Positions 26,351 through 35,930 of a DNA stretch of 64,000 nt are shown here, in pieces. The translations under genes and the position numbers were made by a program. The notes under the pieces are model-generated. The model was not told the DNA's origin, ran no database searches, and was given only the letters and a program-made list of their open reading frames with translations. Each line of letters starts with the position of its first letter. The first letter of the stretch is position 1. The stretch lies in assembly GCA_965242745.1 (NCBI GenBank), contig CBDETG010000096.1, positions 86,625 through 150,624 of the forward strand, given 5' to 3'. The stretch is from JABAAI01 sp965242745. Its GTDB lineage: Bacteria > Spirochaetota > Leptospiria > Leptospirales > Leptonemataceae.

Positions 26351-28342
26351 TCAAGGCCAGGAAAGCGTATCCTTTCTGAGCTTGAGAGAGCCATCCTCCC
26401 TATAAATATAAAATACATGATCTCCCAATAACATAACTTTTAGCAAGACGCCTGCGCTTAGGCCAGTCGCTTTTGTATGTATGGCAGCTTCCTCCAATGC
26501 CGTAGTCCCCTCTGGACAGGAGTCCAGAGCAATAGCAGAGCAAATAGATGACTCTTGAAAGTAACGCAGATTTGCTCCATCCAATACTGCTACAGTAGCG
26601 GTAAAAGCAGCCTCCACCTTGCTTCTTGCATAGTAAGATAGGGCTTCATAAGGCTCTTGGTAGTAGTAGAAAGAAGTCAGCCTCTTTGCTTTGAGAGCAA
26701 GGGGCAGCACAGCATAGTCCTTTAGCCGGTCGTGGGGATGGTCTATGTGATACTGATAATAGTAATCGTTGTTTATGATCTTTAGATTGTTGTTAGAATC
26801 TCGAAGATAAACAAAGCGCTTTAATGCGGAATGTTTGATAGCAGGATTTGCATTTAAGCCGAGACCCTCTTCAAGGCTATTACACACGCTGTCTGTATCT
26901 ACGCTGCCTTCAGGCGTCATGTCGTTTATGTCCTCTGGGCTTGGTAATGCTCTGGTCGTAAAACTACGTTCTTCTGTAAAGTAGACCTCCTTACCGTCCT
27001 TACTAAGGTGGGTGCCATAATCATAATCAGAGTCTATCTCTAATGGACTAAAATTCAGCCAGCTGTTAGTGTCAACGGTTGCGCCCGCCTCCGATGCGCT
27101 GCAAATGCGGACAGCGCCGCTATTTTGATGCGTAATGTACAAACGACCTACTTCCTTTTTGCTAATGCCAGCTGTCAAGCGCGCTATAAAGCCTGAGTAG
27201 CGTAAATCTGCTGGGATAAGCGTATCAGAAGATCCTTTTGATACAGCTGCGCTAGGAAGGTCTATACGGTCAATTTCAGGAGCAGTGAAGCCAGAGACCT
27301 CCTCTCCTACTTGCGGGCTTTGTAAGAAAACACTAGGATCACTCTCGTTATTCGAGGTCAAGGGGATACGGTAGATACTGCCTCCCGCCCCCGGCTCTGC
27401 TCGCAAAACAAAAATATACCTTTGAGAAAGGCTAAAGGCCGGCCACTGGGCATTACTTATGTCATCATCAAAGCCTGCGCTTGCAATAGTTCCAAAAGTC
27501 CCAAAGTTAGCTATGGGCATAGCGGCAGACTTGTACCAAGTCTCATTACGTATGGGGAAGGAATGTACCTTGGAAAAAGAATCATTGGCGTCAAACCAAT
27601 GCAGATAACCCTCATGGTCAAGAACGATAAGATAGGCGCCTTGGGGGCTAAAGGCAAAATCAGACCACGCTCTATCCAATTCTATAAGAGAAAGGGTGGT
27701 AGATGCTGCAGAAAAGTAAAGCAAGTGCTTTTTCCCAAAAGAAGCCGCAAAAGAATGATTGGCGCTGCTTGCCTCTAAGGCGCTAGATAAGCAAGCCTCT
27801 CCTGGTGTTTCAGGTATACAAGGATTGCTTCCATCTTCTATAGAAGGATAATGTAGCAGACGAGCAGAACCCTCTCTTGTAAGCAAGGCAATGCCATCAG
27901 GGCAAGCCAGCGCAATGCTATTTTTGTTAGCCACTGAAGGAATTGTAATTTTTTCTGTAATGGATGCAACAGAGCAAATTGTTTCGTCTTCGTTTTCCGA
28001 TGGATTTTCTGCCGGCGGATCAGTCTCTTTCGTATTCACCGGCGCTTCTGTTTCGTCTTCGTTTTCCGATGGATTTTTTGCCGGCGGATCAGTCTCTTTC
28101 GTATTCACCGGCGCTTCTGTTTCGTCTTCGTTTTCCGATGGATTTTTTGCCGGCGGATCAGTCTCTTTCGTATTCACCGGCGCTTCTGTTTCGTCTTCGT
28201 TTTCCGATGGATTTTCTGCCGGCGGATCAGTCTCTGCGCTACTGCATGACAACAGCAGGGCGCTCAAAAGCATCGCAAGCAAAAGTATTCGTGACATTTC
28301 ATACATCCTCATCTGCATGTACTTTAAAAATTCTTTTTTCAT
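26351..28342 (-). CDS. Large lipoprotein with Pro/Glu repeats and a probable beta-propeller
   Basis: About 663 residues. I choose the ATG at 28342 because AAGGAG lies 8 bp upstream. The signal peptide ends LLSC, so this is a lipoprotein. It is followed by four copies of a 23-residue acidic, Pro-rich repeat (ETDPPAKNPSENEDETEAP, then VNTK), the last cut short. The remaining 520 residues contain repeated beta-strand patterns (GIALLTREGSARLLHYP, KHLLYFSAASTTLSLIE, GAYLIVLDHEGYLHWFD) that suggest a beta-propeller. The repeat is likely a flexible stalk holding the domain off the membrane. Family unknown. Confidence 0.7.
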   Translation of the reverse strand: MKKEFLKYMQMRMYEMSRILLLAMLLSALLLSCSSAETDPPAENPSENEDETEAPVNTKETDPPAKNPSENEDETEAPVNTKETDPPAKNPSENEDETEAPVNTKETDPPAENPSENEDETICSVASITEKITIPSVANKNSIALACPDGIALLTREGSARLLHYPSIEDGSNPCIPETPGEACLSSALEASSANHSFAASFGKKHLLYFSAASTTLSLIELDRAWSDFAFSPQGAYLIVLDHEGYLHWFDANDSFSKVHSFPIRNETWYKSAAMPIANFGTFGTIASAGFDDDISNAQWPAFSLSQRYIFVLRAEPGAGGSIYRIPLTSNNESDPSVFLQSPQVGEEVSGFTAPEIDRIDLPSAAVSKGSSDTLIPADLRYSGFIARLTAGISKKEVGRLYITHQNSGAVRICSASEAGATVDTNSWLNFSPLEIDSDYDYGTHLSKDGKEVYFTEERSFTTRALPSPEDINDMTPEGSVDTDSVCNSLEEGLGLNANPAIKHSALKRFVYLRDSNNNLKIINNDYYYQYHIDHPHDRLKDYAVLPLALKAKRLTSFYYYQEPYEALSYYARSKVEAAFTATVAVLDGANLRYFQESSICSAIALDSCPEGTTALEEAAIHTKATGLSAGVLLKVMLLGDHVFYIYREDGSLKLRKDTLSWP
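28000..28235. repeat. 69-bp coding minisatellite
   Basis: Three full 69-bp units plus a partial one lie inside the lipoprotein gene. They encode the 23-residue acidic stalk repeat and differ only at one GCC/AAA-type position (PPAE or PPAK). The unit is a multiple of three, so changes in copy number would keep the frame. Confidence 0.85.
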
Positions 28343-28561
28343 ATACAAACTCCTTTTTTATCAATTATTATCAAAATTCAAATTACTTTACAATATCTAA
28401 AAATATATTCACTCTAAGCATACTCTTAATCAAGAGCTTTGCGATGTCTTCACGCAATATCATCAAAGAGCAACGAAAGCGCTTTCTTGGCTTAGGCGCT
28501 GCTAAAGGCGGCAGGGGAAAACAGCCTTCTTTATCGAGATAAGCTTGTTAGACAAGTATGC

Positions 28562-28897
28562 TTAGCTTGTATGGGTGGAAGGAGGAGCGCGAATAGAATT
28601 TCTCTTAGAAGTTCTACGTATTACGTTTTCAAAGGCCAATTTTCTCTCTGAGAAAGCAATAGAGACAGGAGGCCCAAATGAAAGGATAGGCAAAATAGCC
28701 TGCATTTTTTGGAATTGATGTAGAGGGTAACATTCCGAGCTGCTTTGTTGAAAGTCATCTAAGATACAAGCTTTTTGCTTTTCGATGTATGCGTGGTGGT
28801 GTTGGTGAGTACTCGATAAGCCAAGCGCTAGACATAAGGAAAAAAGCGTAAACAAGGAGGCTAGCTTCTGGCGCATGTTAGGATATGCTTGTTTCAT
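28562..28897 (-). CDS. Small secreted His/Cys protein, likely metal-binding
   Basis: A 111-residue protein with a signal peptide (about residues 9-29, LASLFTLFSLCLALGLSS) followed at once by HQHHHAYIEKQKACILDD and a second Cys (SSECYPLHQ). Small periplasmic proteins with an H-x-HHH stretch and two Cys often accompany metal-transport genes (DUF2946-like). It lies downstream of a His-rich outer-membrane protein on the same strand, which supports zinc or similar metal handling. The exact family is not certain. Confidence 0.6.
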   Translation of the reverse strand: MKQAYPNMRQKLASLFTLFSLCLALGLSSTHQHHHAYIEKQKACILDDFQQSSSECYPLHQFQKMQAILPILSFGPPVSIAFSERKLAFENVIRRTSKRNSIRAPPSTHTS

Positions 28898-29138
28898 CTT
28901 TTGTTATCAAAAATTGTCCAAGGCTAGAATCAGCCACCAAATAATAAAGCATTTTTTAGGCTTTGCAATTTTTCGGTCATAGTCCTAAGCTATTTCCATT
29001 TCAAAGCTCAATCAAAGCTGGGAATGAATTATGAAAATCAGCCCAAAACTACGATACTTACGATACTATGGTATGGGACGGTAAGCCTGTTCTCTCTCAT
29101 GCCCTTCCAGTTTGCCTCTAGTTTGGGGGAGTTTTTGC

Positions 29139-30482
29139 TCAATACTTATGAGCAGCATGGGCTCCTATGCTAACAACATATTGGAATAGAAACTGATCGT
29201 CGTGTTCATTGCCCTTTTCCTTTCCTTCTGGAAGGAGCTGCTCTCGATTGTATTGGACACGGACCCGGCTGAATTCACTATTTGTCCAATCGATCATTAG
29301 GCTGCTGACCCTTGGACTAAAACCTTGGTTATCAAAGCTCGTATCTTGTAGTTCATGATCTTGCAGCTCATCTGACAATTCAGGCGAATACAAACGGCTA
29401 TAACGAAAGCCAATACGCCATTGCGCACGAAACTTGAACACAAGTTGCGCATACCATCCTCTAAACTGGCCTTCAAAGTTTGTCTGATCATCTTCCTTGT
29501 GGGGATCACCTTCCAGACGATAGACGCCTTTTTCATTATGCCAAAAATATTCACTCTGAAGAAGCATTTCCATATTTCGCGGGTTTGCAGTTGGCGCCCA
29601 AGTATAACGCAGATCAGCAATATAAAGCCGAGTGTCACCTACAAAGGACAGCTCCCCGCCATTGGAGATGCGAGGATTGCTCACAGTAGATTGAGCTACA
29701 AGCTGATAGGCGCCTATGCGAAAGCTATGGTTTTGGCCAATATCACGTCCAATGCGCAAGAAGTTGGACCAAGACTCGCCTGCAGCGCTGGATGCGGGAT
29801 AATCATTAGCTGCAAAGGCGCCAGCGCCAAATTCAATATAAAGGCTGCTTGGCAGCACGTAGGAAAGCTCTGCTCCCTTGTCATTAAAAACATTGTTCAA
29901 AAAGACGCGATAGGGCAAAGGGCGATCAGTAAAGTCATCATAGTGAGAGTGGTGTTCGTTGAGATAACCCAATGTCCAAAAGGCCTGGCCTGCTTTTATG
30001 AGCATGCCATCAGGTAAGCCAAAACCAGGAAGAGTTTGGATAAAGGCTTCTTCTAATTCCAGTTCCAGTCCGCCCTCTTCTGTTTGTTCGTCTTCCTTGT
30101 GGACATGCCCACCTCCTCCATGTCCGCCTCCATGCTCATGTTCAGCCAAGGCAAAGGTGAGGGAGGCTAAGAACTTATCATCCGCATTTGCCAAAAAATG
30201 GAGCTCGCTATGGTCCAAGGAGAAGCCTCTGCTATGTCCTTCCTCAGCAACAGGGAAGCCATGAATTTCTCCCTCCTTAGTTGTATAGTTACGGTACACA
30301 CCGTTTAAGATCACGCTCATTGAGGGATTGAAACTCCTGCTAAGAATTTGTCTTCGGGCGGTGGCCGGTACGCCAGGACGGGCCTGAAGCTCTTCTTGCG
30401 CACTTTCTTGCGCTTGGAGCTTAGAGATGCTTAAGACTAATACTGTGAAACTAAGTAGTTGTATACATTTGAAGCTAAACAT
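29139..30482 (-). CDS. Outer-membrane protein with His-rich loop, likely zinc-related
   Basis: About 447 residues from MFSFKCIQLLSF. AAGGGG lies just upstream and the signal peptide ends KLQA. A longer frame to 30671 is not supported. The protein reads as a beta barrel: alternating aromatic strands (LYIADLRYTW, MEMLLQSEYFWH, WRIGFRYSRLY, RVRVQYNREQLLP) and a final aromatic stretch. A loop contains HEHGGGHGGGGHVHKE and later HHSHYDDFTDRP, both suited to binding metal. Similar barrels without a TonB plug occur with zinc-uptake systems. No ABC transporter is adjacent. Confidence 0.72.
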   Translation of the reverse strand: MFSFKCIQLLSFTVLVLSISKLQAQESAQEELQARPGVPATARRQILSRSFNPSMSVILNGVYRNYTTKEGEIHGFPVAEEGHSRGFSLDHSELHFLANADDKFLASLTFALAEHEHGGGHGGGGHVHKEDEQTEEGGLELELEEAFIQTLPGFGLPDGMLIKAGQAFWTLGYLNEHHSHYDDFTDRPLPYRVFLNNVFNDKGAELSYVLPSSLYIEFGAGAFAANDYPASSAAGESWSNFLRIGRDIGQNHSFRIGAYQLVAQSTVSNPRISNGGELSFVGDTRLYIADLRYTWAPTANPRNMEMLLQSEYFWHNEKGVYRLEGDPHKEDDQTNFEGQFRGWYAQLVFKFRAQWRIGFRYSRLYSPELSDELQDHELQDTSFDNQGFSPRVSSLMIDWTNSEFSRVRVQYNREQLLPEGKEKGNEHDDQFLFQYVVSIGAHAAHKY

Positions 30483-31200
30483 TTTTCCCCTTAGAATAGC
30501 AATGCGCAGTTCCTTCACCAACTTATTATGCAAAAGCGGTTTTTCTATCCCTAAGACAACACAAGCGCGGCTGTTTTTAGGACTTGCTCTAAAAATGAAA
30601 ATAAGTTGTTTCAAAACTACTAAGTCTGTTACACATTTCGCGTGAAAATCTTGCGCTAAAAATCCTAGCAAATCAGCAGTTTCGTATGAGTAAATCAGAA
30701 AATATAACGATCAAAACCTAAGCAAGCCTAAGTATGGAATTGGCATATATAAAAGGCCTACAGTATCTTTGGATGAATACAGAGAATGCAAGTCAGAAGT
30801 TTCTTCGATACTACTAAAAAACAGGAAAATTGCTAAAGCAAATGGTACATATTGCAATAAGGAAAAAGTAATCAGAATAAAGCGCCGCCATCGTAGCATA
30901 CGCAAAAGACCTGTAATGGATGAGATCACGCCTCCATCCCCGCGACCTGCACGCTTGCGCTTGCGCTTTTGACTTACACGGGGCTTCCTGCCTGGCAGCT
31001 CTTGCAGCTTGCCTCACTCAAGGTCCAAGCACATAGCCGCCTTGCGCATAGGAGCGGCTTCATTTCGTTTTTTTGTTTTTGGCTTGCTGCTTGTCGAGCA
31101 AAAGCATAATGCCCGCCACAAAAGCAAGGAAAGCACATGAAATTCTTGGCAAACGAAACTAGCCCTAGTCTCGCATAAAAAGAAAAATGAAACCTAAGAC
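30483..31200. other. Gene-poor interval
   Basis: About 720 bp without a supported gene between the outer-membrane protein gene and the hydrolase gene. A 72-codon minus-strand frame (30711-30929) is hydrophobic at its N-terminus but lacks a ribosome-binding site. The first part probably holds the promoter of the outer-membrane protein gene. I cannot point to an operator. Confidence 0.5.
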
Positions 31201-32184
31201 TTACAGCTCTTGAAACCAACTTGAGGCTAGTTCTACAGATAATTCCACTTTTTTCTCATTGTCGTAAAAATCGAATTGTTCAAATGGCGGCTTTACTGTA
31301 CTTTTGATCCAATGAAGTTTCTTTTTAGAAGTAGAGATTTCTTTAAAATACTTTTTTGTATAATCCGGCAACACGGCGCCATCAGAATGTATCATCAGAG
31401 TGGGCGTCTTTAGTTTTTTAGCAGTGCTCATAGGCTTTGCTTCCAACCAGTCTTCCCAGCTCATCACGGCAAACTTATCAGCGCTCCATTCTTGAATAGC
31501 CCCTCTTTTAGGATTTAAGTAATAATCGTAAGGCCCATACATCGCTGCGGATTTATCCGTTTTTGAGATAGCAGGCACATAAGCGACCTCGCCTGTCTTG
31601 GCATATTGCTTTTTAGCTTTGCGAGCAGCCTCAATTTTCTGATCTACGCCCTTTTTGCCGCCATAAAATAATTTCACCGCCTCGTCATCGTGAAGCCAGG
31701 AAGCCGCTGTTGCCACAGACTTAATTCTGCTGTCCTCAGAAGCTGCCATGAGAGTATACATGGCTCCTGCGCACACGCCAAAAGCGGTAATTTTGTCTGC
31801 AGCCACCTCAGGCAGAGCCTGAAGATATGTAACAGCGTTTTTTAGGTCTTCCTTTTTCAAAGCAGGGCTTTCATAAAAACGAGGCTCTCCTCCACTCTCG
31901 CCAAAGTTTCTAAAGTCAAAAGCCAAAGCTAGGAAGCCTTTCTCTGCAAACTTTTTAGCATAGAGGCCTGCCATCTGCTCTTTGACAGTAGTCCAGCTGC
32001 CCGACACCACAACAGCTGGATATTTTTTTGCGCTGTCGAAATTTTTTGGATAATAAAGATTACCAATAAGTTTCACCCCCTCACTATCAAAGCTAATTTT
32101 TTTAACGGACTTTTGTTTGCATGACACGAAAGCCGCAAAGGCCGCTAAAAGTAATCCTAGTAAATAAAGTCTCCTGTTTTTCAT
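31201..32184 (-). CDS. Alpha/beta hydrolase lipoprotein
   Basis: About 327 residues. ATG 32184 has AAGGAG 9 bp upstream, while the earlier ATG touches the ribosome-binding site. A lipoprotein signal ends AAFVSC. The fold shows YPAVVVSGSWTTVKEQ, FLALAFDFRNFGESGG, and a nucleophile elbow GVCAG (residues about 132-136) with Cys where Ser is usual, as in dienelactone hydrolases. A distal acid (MIHSDGAVLPDY) and His (about residue 290, KKLHWIK) could complete the triad. It follows the SnoaL-like lipoprotein gene by 39 bp and the two probably form an operon. Confidence 0.82.
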   Translation of the reverse strand: MKNRRLYLLGLLLAAFAAFVSCKQKSVKKISFDSEGVKLIGNLYYPKNFDSAKKYPAVVVSGSWTTVKEQMAGLYAKKFAEKGFLALAFDFRNFGESGGEPRFYESPALKKEDLKNAVTYLQALPEVAADKITAFGVCAGAMYTLMAASEDSRIKSVATAASWLHDDEAVKLFYGGKKGVDQKIEAARKAKKQYAKTGEVAYVPAISKTDKSAAMYGPYDYYLNPKRGAIQEWSADKFAVMSWEDWLEAKPMSTAKKLKTPTLMIHSDGAVLPDYTKKYFKEISTSKKKLHWIKSTVKPPFEQFDFYDNEKKVELSVELASSWFQEL

Positions 32185-32223
32185 TTCTATCATCTCCTTA
32201 GAATTAGAATATCTTGTATTTCG

Positions 32224-32730
32224 TCAATTTTTACTGAGCTCTTGAAGAAAATTTGTATTGCCTTTTTGTCCATGCATAATCAATTTTTTAAAGACTATCT
32301 TCCAGCCATCAGGCCCTTTCTTGAGCTTATGGTGATAGCGTCCATAGGCGTCCCAATATCCAGCTCCCTTTGCTTGATGACTGGCATAAACATGTGAAAA
32401 AGACTCAGCTTCATTTCCATTAATCTTAATATCAAAATTGCTCAGCATGTGATGAGTGCTGACCTTTGCAAGCAGCTTCTTCCAACCATCAACTAAAGCA
32501 TCGGCTTTCATATTACTTCCCGCCTGCCCAGATAAACTGGAGTAATCAACGAAAAGCTCTTCTGAAAATTGAGCACGGGCAAGATCCCATTTTTTGGTAT
32601 CAATAGCATTGATCATTTTTATGATAGTGTGTTTCACCTGTTTTCCTTGGGATCTGCTGCCACACGATACAAGCGATAAGGCAAGGAAACTGAGCAATAA
32701 GATGACTCCTCTTTTTTGTTGCTTAAGCAT
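32224..32730 (-). CDS. SnoaL/NTF2-like lipoprotein
   Basis: About 168 residues from MLKQQKRGVILLLSF, with GAGGAG 7 bp upstream. A lipobox ends SLVSC. The mature domain resembles the NTF2-like/SnoaL fold: IIKMINAIDTKKWDLARAQF, SNFDIKINGNEAESFSHVYA, GAGYWDAYGRYHHKLKKGPD, GWKIVFKKLIM. Such domains bind or isomerise small ligands. The pairing with an alpha/beta hydrolase suggests a shared small-molecule substrate, unknown. Confidence 0.8.
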   Translation of the reverse strand: MLKQQKRGVILLLSFLALSLVSCGSRSQGKQVKHTIIKMINAIDTKKWDLARAQFSEELFVDYSSLSGQAGSNMKADALVDGWKKLLAKVSTHHMLSNFDIKINGNEAESFSHVYASHQAKGAGYWDAYGRYHHKLKKGPDGWKIVFKKLIMHGQKGNTNFLQELSKN

Positions 32731-32876
32731 ACATAACTCCTCTATTGAACAAAATACTGTCAAGGTAAAATTTGTAAAATGCTATTTGTGAGGCAAAATC
32801 AATTTCAACAGTTCCTTCAAGGTGACTCAGACACTGAGTTGACAAATTAGTCAATACAGTTAATGTACTATTCATA

Positions 32877-34566
32877 ATGCAAGCAGTTCCCGCAAATCCA
32901 GAAACTCTTCGTCAGGTTTTAACCTACAACTATAGAATTGCCCGATTATCAGCTTGCGCCTTATGCATGGGAGATTGAACATTATGATACAGCTTCATGG
33001 GAAGATCATTGTTGCTTTTTTTGATGCAATGAAAAGTTCCAGCGAGAAATACTTTTTGGGTTCTATTGTTTCAGATACCACCTAGGAGAGTCTGGACATA
33101 GTTGTGATTGACGGACTGCAACGTTAGATAACCTTATCATTCCTAATAAAATGCATTATTTGATAATGCAAGCACTGTTACAACGCTTCAACCATTCGGC
33201 TCTGCTAATAACCCAGCCTTTGTCATTACAAGACGTTTATCTAATGAGACTACCATAAAGAGCGTATTTCTCGCTAAAGATCAAGAAACCATCAGTAACA
33301 TTATACTGAGTGGAGAAACAGATATAGGCGGTAGCCATCATCAAGAATTGTGACCTTGATTGAAACGTAAAATTACCAATTTGAAGGAATCATATACTGA
33401 TATGGCAAATAAATTCGAATGATTTCATATCAGCAATCATTGCGACATATTAGTTCATCACCTATTCGGTGCATTTCTTCGCGAAGATGCCCTCACAATA
33501 TTGCAAATCCTTAATGCGCCCTAGGGATGTCTTTGTCAGATACAGATATTTTCTAGGCTAACAAGTCTCTCAAAGCCTTGCCAGTTTGGATTCAGTGATT
33601 ACTTTATCGTCCCTTAGCAGAGTTGGAAACAGCATGAATGGTTATCTACGCATCAATATGCACATATTACGTGCTGAAAATCGAGATTCGAAGAAGGAAA
33701 TTCGTTTAAGAAAATATTACTATGACCCTCATCTTGCTATCTTTTCGAGACAAGCGTAGAATGAAGTTATTAGTAATCTTCATCTATGTAATAATATCAA
33801 TAATGATTATTTCAGTGAAATCCCGCAGATAGTTATTTTCTGGAATGATACTTAGTAAGTACCCAAATTATTACTGGAATTATCCTCTTTACGTATGGGC
33901 TTCATTCATATCAAATTGGAGACAATGTCAACGATTCTAGCATTACACCAGAAAATGAATAGCAATTTTGTGAGCTAATCACTTTGGCTATCAAATATTA
34001 TTATGTTAGAGGCATTATTCATCATTCTGTAAATTATGTTAAAGAAACAACATGCAACGTTTGTGCTGCCATCTAGAGTAACTAAGGATTACATAGTCAC
34101 CCTTATAAAATGACCTTAATGCTGACAAAGAAAAGCTGATTAATCATTTAGATAATGAGGATGCTTGGCTCAGCATATCTACCAGGCTTCGTCCTATTAG
34201 GTGCAGTACCTGAATCATAAGCAAAACTTGAAACATTTCGAATCTTTGAATTTGTACCACTCAAAAGTAAATATAGAGCATATATTGCCGTCTGCAAAGG
34301 TCCTTAATATTCATGATGGTTCGACTGAAGAACGATATTGTACGATACTTGCATTCCTCACGGCATAGCGCTAAGCTCCATCTCCACCCGCAAAAATTAT
34401 CGCAGCAAGAAATTTTTTCTTTATGAAAAAGCAAAAGTACTACAATGCTTCTAAAGTGCAAGATATAAAAGACCTTAGCCAGATAAAAGATTGGACATTT
34501 GATGCCTATGAAAATCGTCACAAGATGTTAATTGATAGATGTAAAAAATTTTTTACATATCTGTAA
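32877..34566 (+). pseudogene. Decayed DUF262/DUF1524 (GmrSD-type) restriction gene
   Basis: No long frame exists here, but family landmarks appear in order across frames. MQAVPANPETLRQVLTYNY at 32877 leads into LPDYQLAPYAWE (32938-32973), the DUF262 PDYQRPYAW motif. KYFLGSIVSDTT follows from about 33047. VVIDGLQR (33101-33124) matches the DGQQR nuclease motif, with Q changed to L. NIEHILPS (34270-34293) is the DUF1524 HxxP motif. At the end KNYRSKKFFLYEKAK and, one frame on, DWTFDAYENRHKMLIDRCK run to TAA at 34564. The span of 1.69 kb fits the usual 550-600 residues. Many frameshifts and stops make it dead. Confidence 0.85.
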
Positions 34567-34817
34567 AAATGATACTTTTATCCTCCATGCACTCACTGCG
34601 TTACTGAAAAGAGTTTTAGCACATGGCAGGAGAGCTCGGGAAGTCTTATGCTCGTCCTAATTTGGAATTGCAACAGCCCTCGTCTTTGCCCTTTGCCAGC
34701 AATCTAAAGCGAAGAAAAAGACCTGATACATAAGACTGCTTAGCGCTCTTATACCATAAATACCGCTATAAGCAAAAGAAGAAAGCTTAGGTCAGCGCCA
34801 AGCGCCCATCTGCTCGT
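34567..34817. other. Short intergenic interval
   Basis: About 250 bp between the decayed restriction gene and the fliD follower gene. Nothing recognisable is seen. Confidence 0.4.
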
Positions 34818-35840
34818 CTAAGCGCAGCTCTCCAGCAGACGAGACTGGCACAGAGCGGATATCTCGACGAGATAGGGCTGGAGGCTGTCAAGTTTAGCGC
34901 TGAGTTCATATTCGAGTATGTCGCCTACGGCAACGATATCGCCTTCTTCGAGCGCTTGGGAGAGGTCCTGCAAAAGTGCGGTCAATTCGCTTGTTTTGGT
35001 ATGGAAACTTACGGAGTTAATAGCGAGCTCTGTGATCTCTCCTTTGCCTGAGTTTTTGTGATGCGTTTGGTAATCGGCCGCATAGAGGGCAGAAATATAA
35101 TGATTGAGCTGTACGGTGATCTCTTCCAAACCAGACAAAGCCTTGGAATCCGCAGCTTTCTGGAAGTTGCTATTGATAGCGGCTAAGTCTTCCTTAATAC
35201 TGGGAATCTTTGCTGCAAACTCGTCTATTGTAAAAATAAGCTCCTCTGGTTTGGCTAATATGCTGCGCAGCTGCATTCCCAGACTTGTAATAAAGGATTT
35301 CACGCCGCGCAGGTCGCTTAAAAAGCTTTCTATATCTTCCCTGCTCTGCCTTGCAGCAAAGAGCTTTGCCTTGCTTTTGAGACGCTTAAGAACTGGATAG
35401 ACTGCTTCTGCATGAGCGCTGCCAGGCGCCGCTATATTGATGCTTTCTAATTTGCTTCCCATCAGTTTAGAAATAGAAACAAGGATTTGGTTTATGAAGT
35501 GCAGGCCTTCCTGTAAATCCCGCTGTTCTTTGGCAGTGAGATTTTCTTTTGCCCAAAGCGTGCTGCCTATTTGGTCGATATAGGAATCTAATTCTACGAT
35601 GGAGCTTAGCAGCATTTCATGTTCATTGCCTACCGTAAAATCAATTCTTTTTACCCGGCTGCTGTCTATCGCTTCCAATGCCTGCTTTCCCAGATTGCAT
35701 TCCCTTTTGTCTATTTGCATAGATATGATATAGCATTGCTGTTCCTTCGTCCATGCGAAAAAAGAATCATAGATTTCCTTGAGATTTTCCTGGCTGCCTA
35801 TCTGCGCATTCAGTTTTTGGCCATTAACATATATTTCCAT
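34818..35840 (-). CDS. Conserved-type helical protein following fliD
   Basis: A 340-residue cytoplasmic-looking protein, almost all alpha-helical by its pattern, with no signal peptide. It starts MEIYVNGQKLNAQIGSQENL, a small beta-rich start, then long amphipathic helices. I do not recognise a named family. Spirochaetes often carry a gene of this kind directly after fliD, so a motility or chaperone role is possible, but that rests on position only. It starts 90 bp after fliD ends. Confidence 0.65.
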   Translation of the reverse strand: MEIYVNGQKLNAQIGSQENLKEIYDSFFAWTKEQQCYIISMQIDKRECNLGKQALEAIDSSRVKRIDFTVGNEHEMLLSSIVELDSYIDQIGSTLWAKENLTAKEQRDLQEGLHFINQILVSISKLMGSKLESINIAAPGSAHAEAVYPVLKRLKSKAKLFAARQSREDIESFLSDLRGVKSFITSLGMQLRSILAKPEELIFTIDEFAAKIPSIKEDLAAINSNFQKAADSKALSGLEEITVQLNHYISALYAADYQTHHKNSGKGEITELAINSVSFHTKTSELTALLQDLSQALEEGDIVAVGDILEYELSAKLDSLQPYLVEISALCQSRLLESCA

Positions 35841-35930
35841 ACGAAGTCCTTAGGTCTGTTTTTTACAATTTTTGTCTTAAACGAAACAACAATCTATCTA
35901 TACAATTCGGTTTTTTGCAAAACAATCGCA

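Noticed and set aside
30711..30929. 72-codon minus-strand frame with hydrophobic stretch
   Set aside because: No ribosome-binding site, no neighbours to pair with and no family resemblance; could be a small membrane protein but not supportable.
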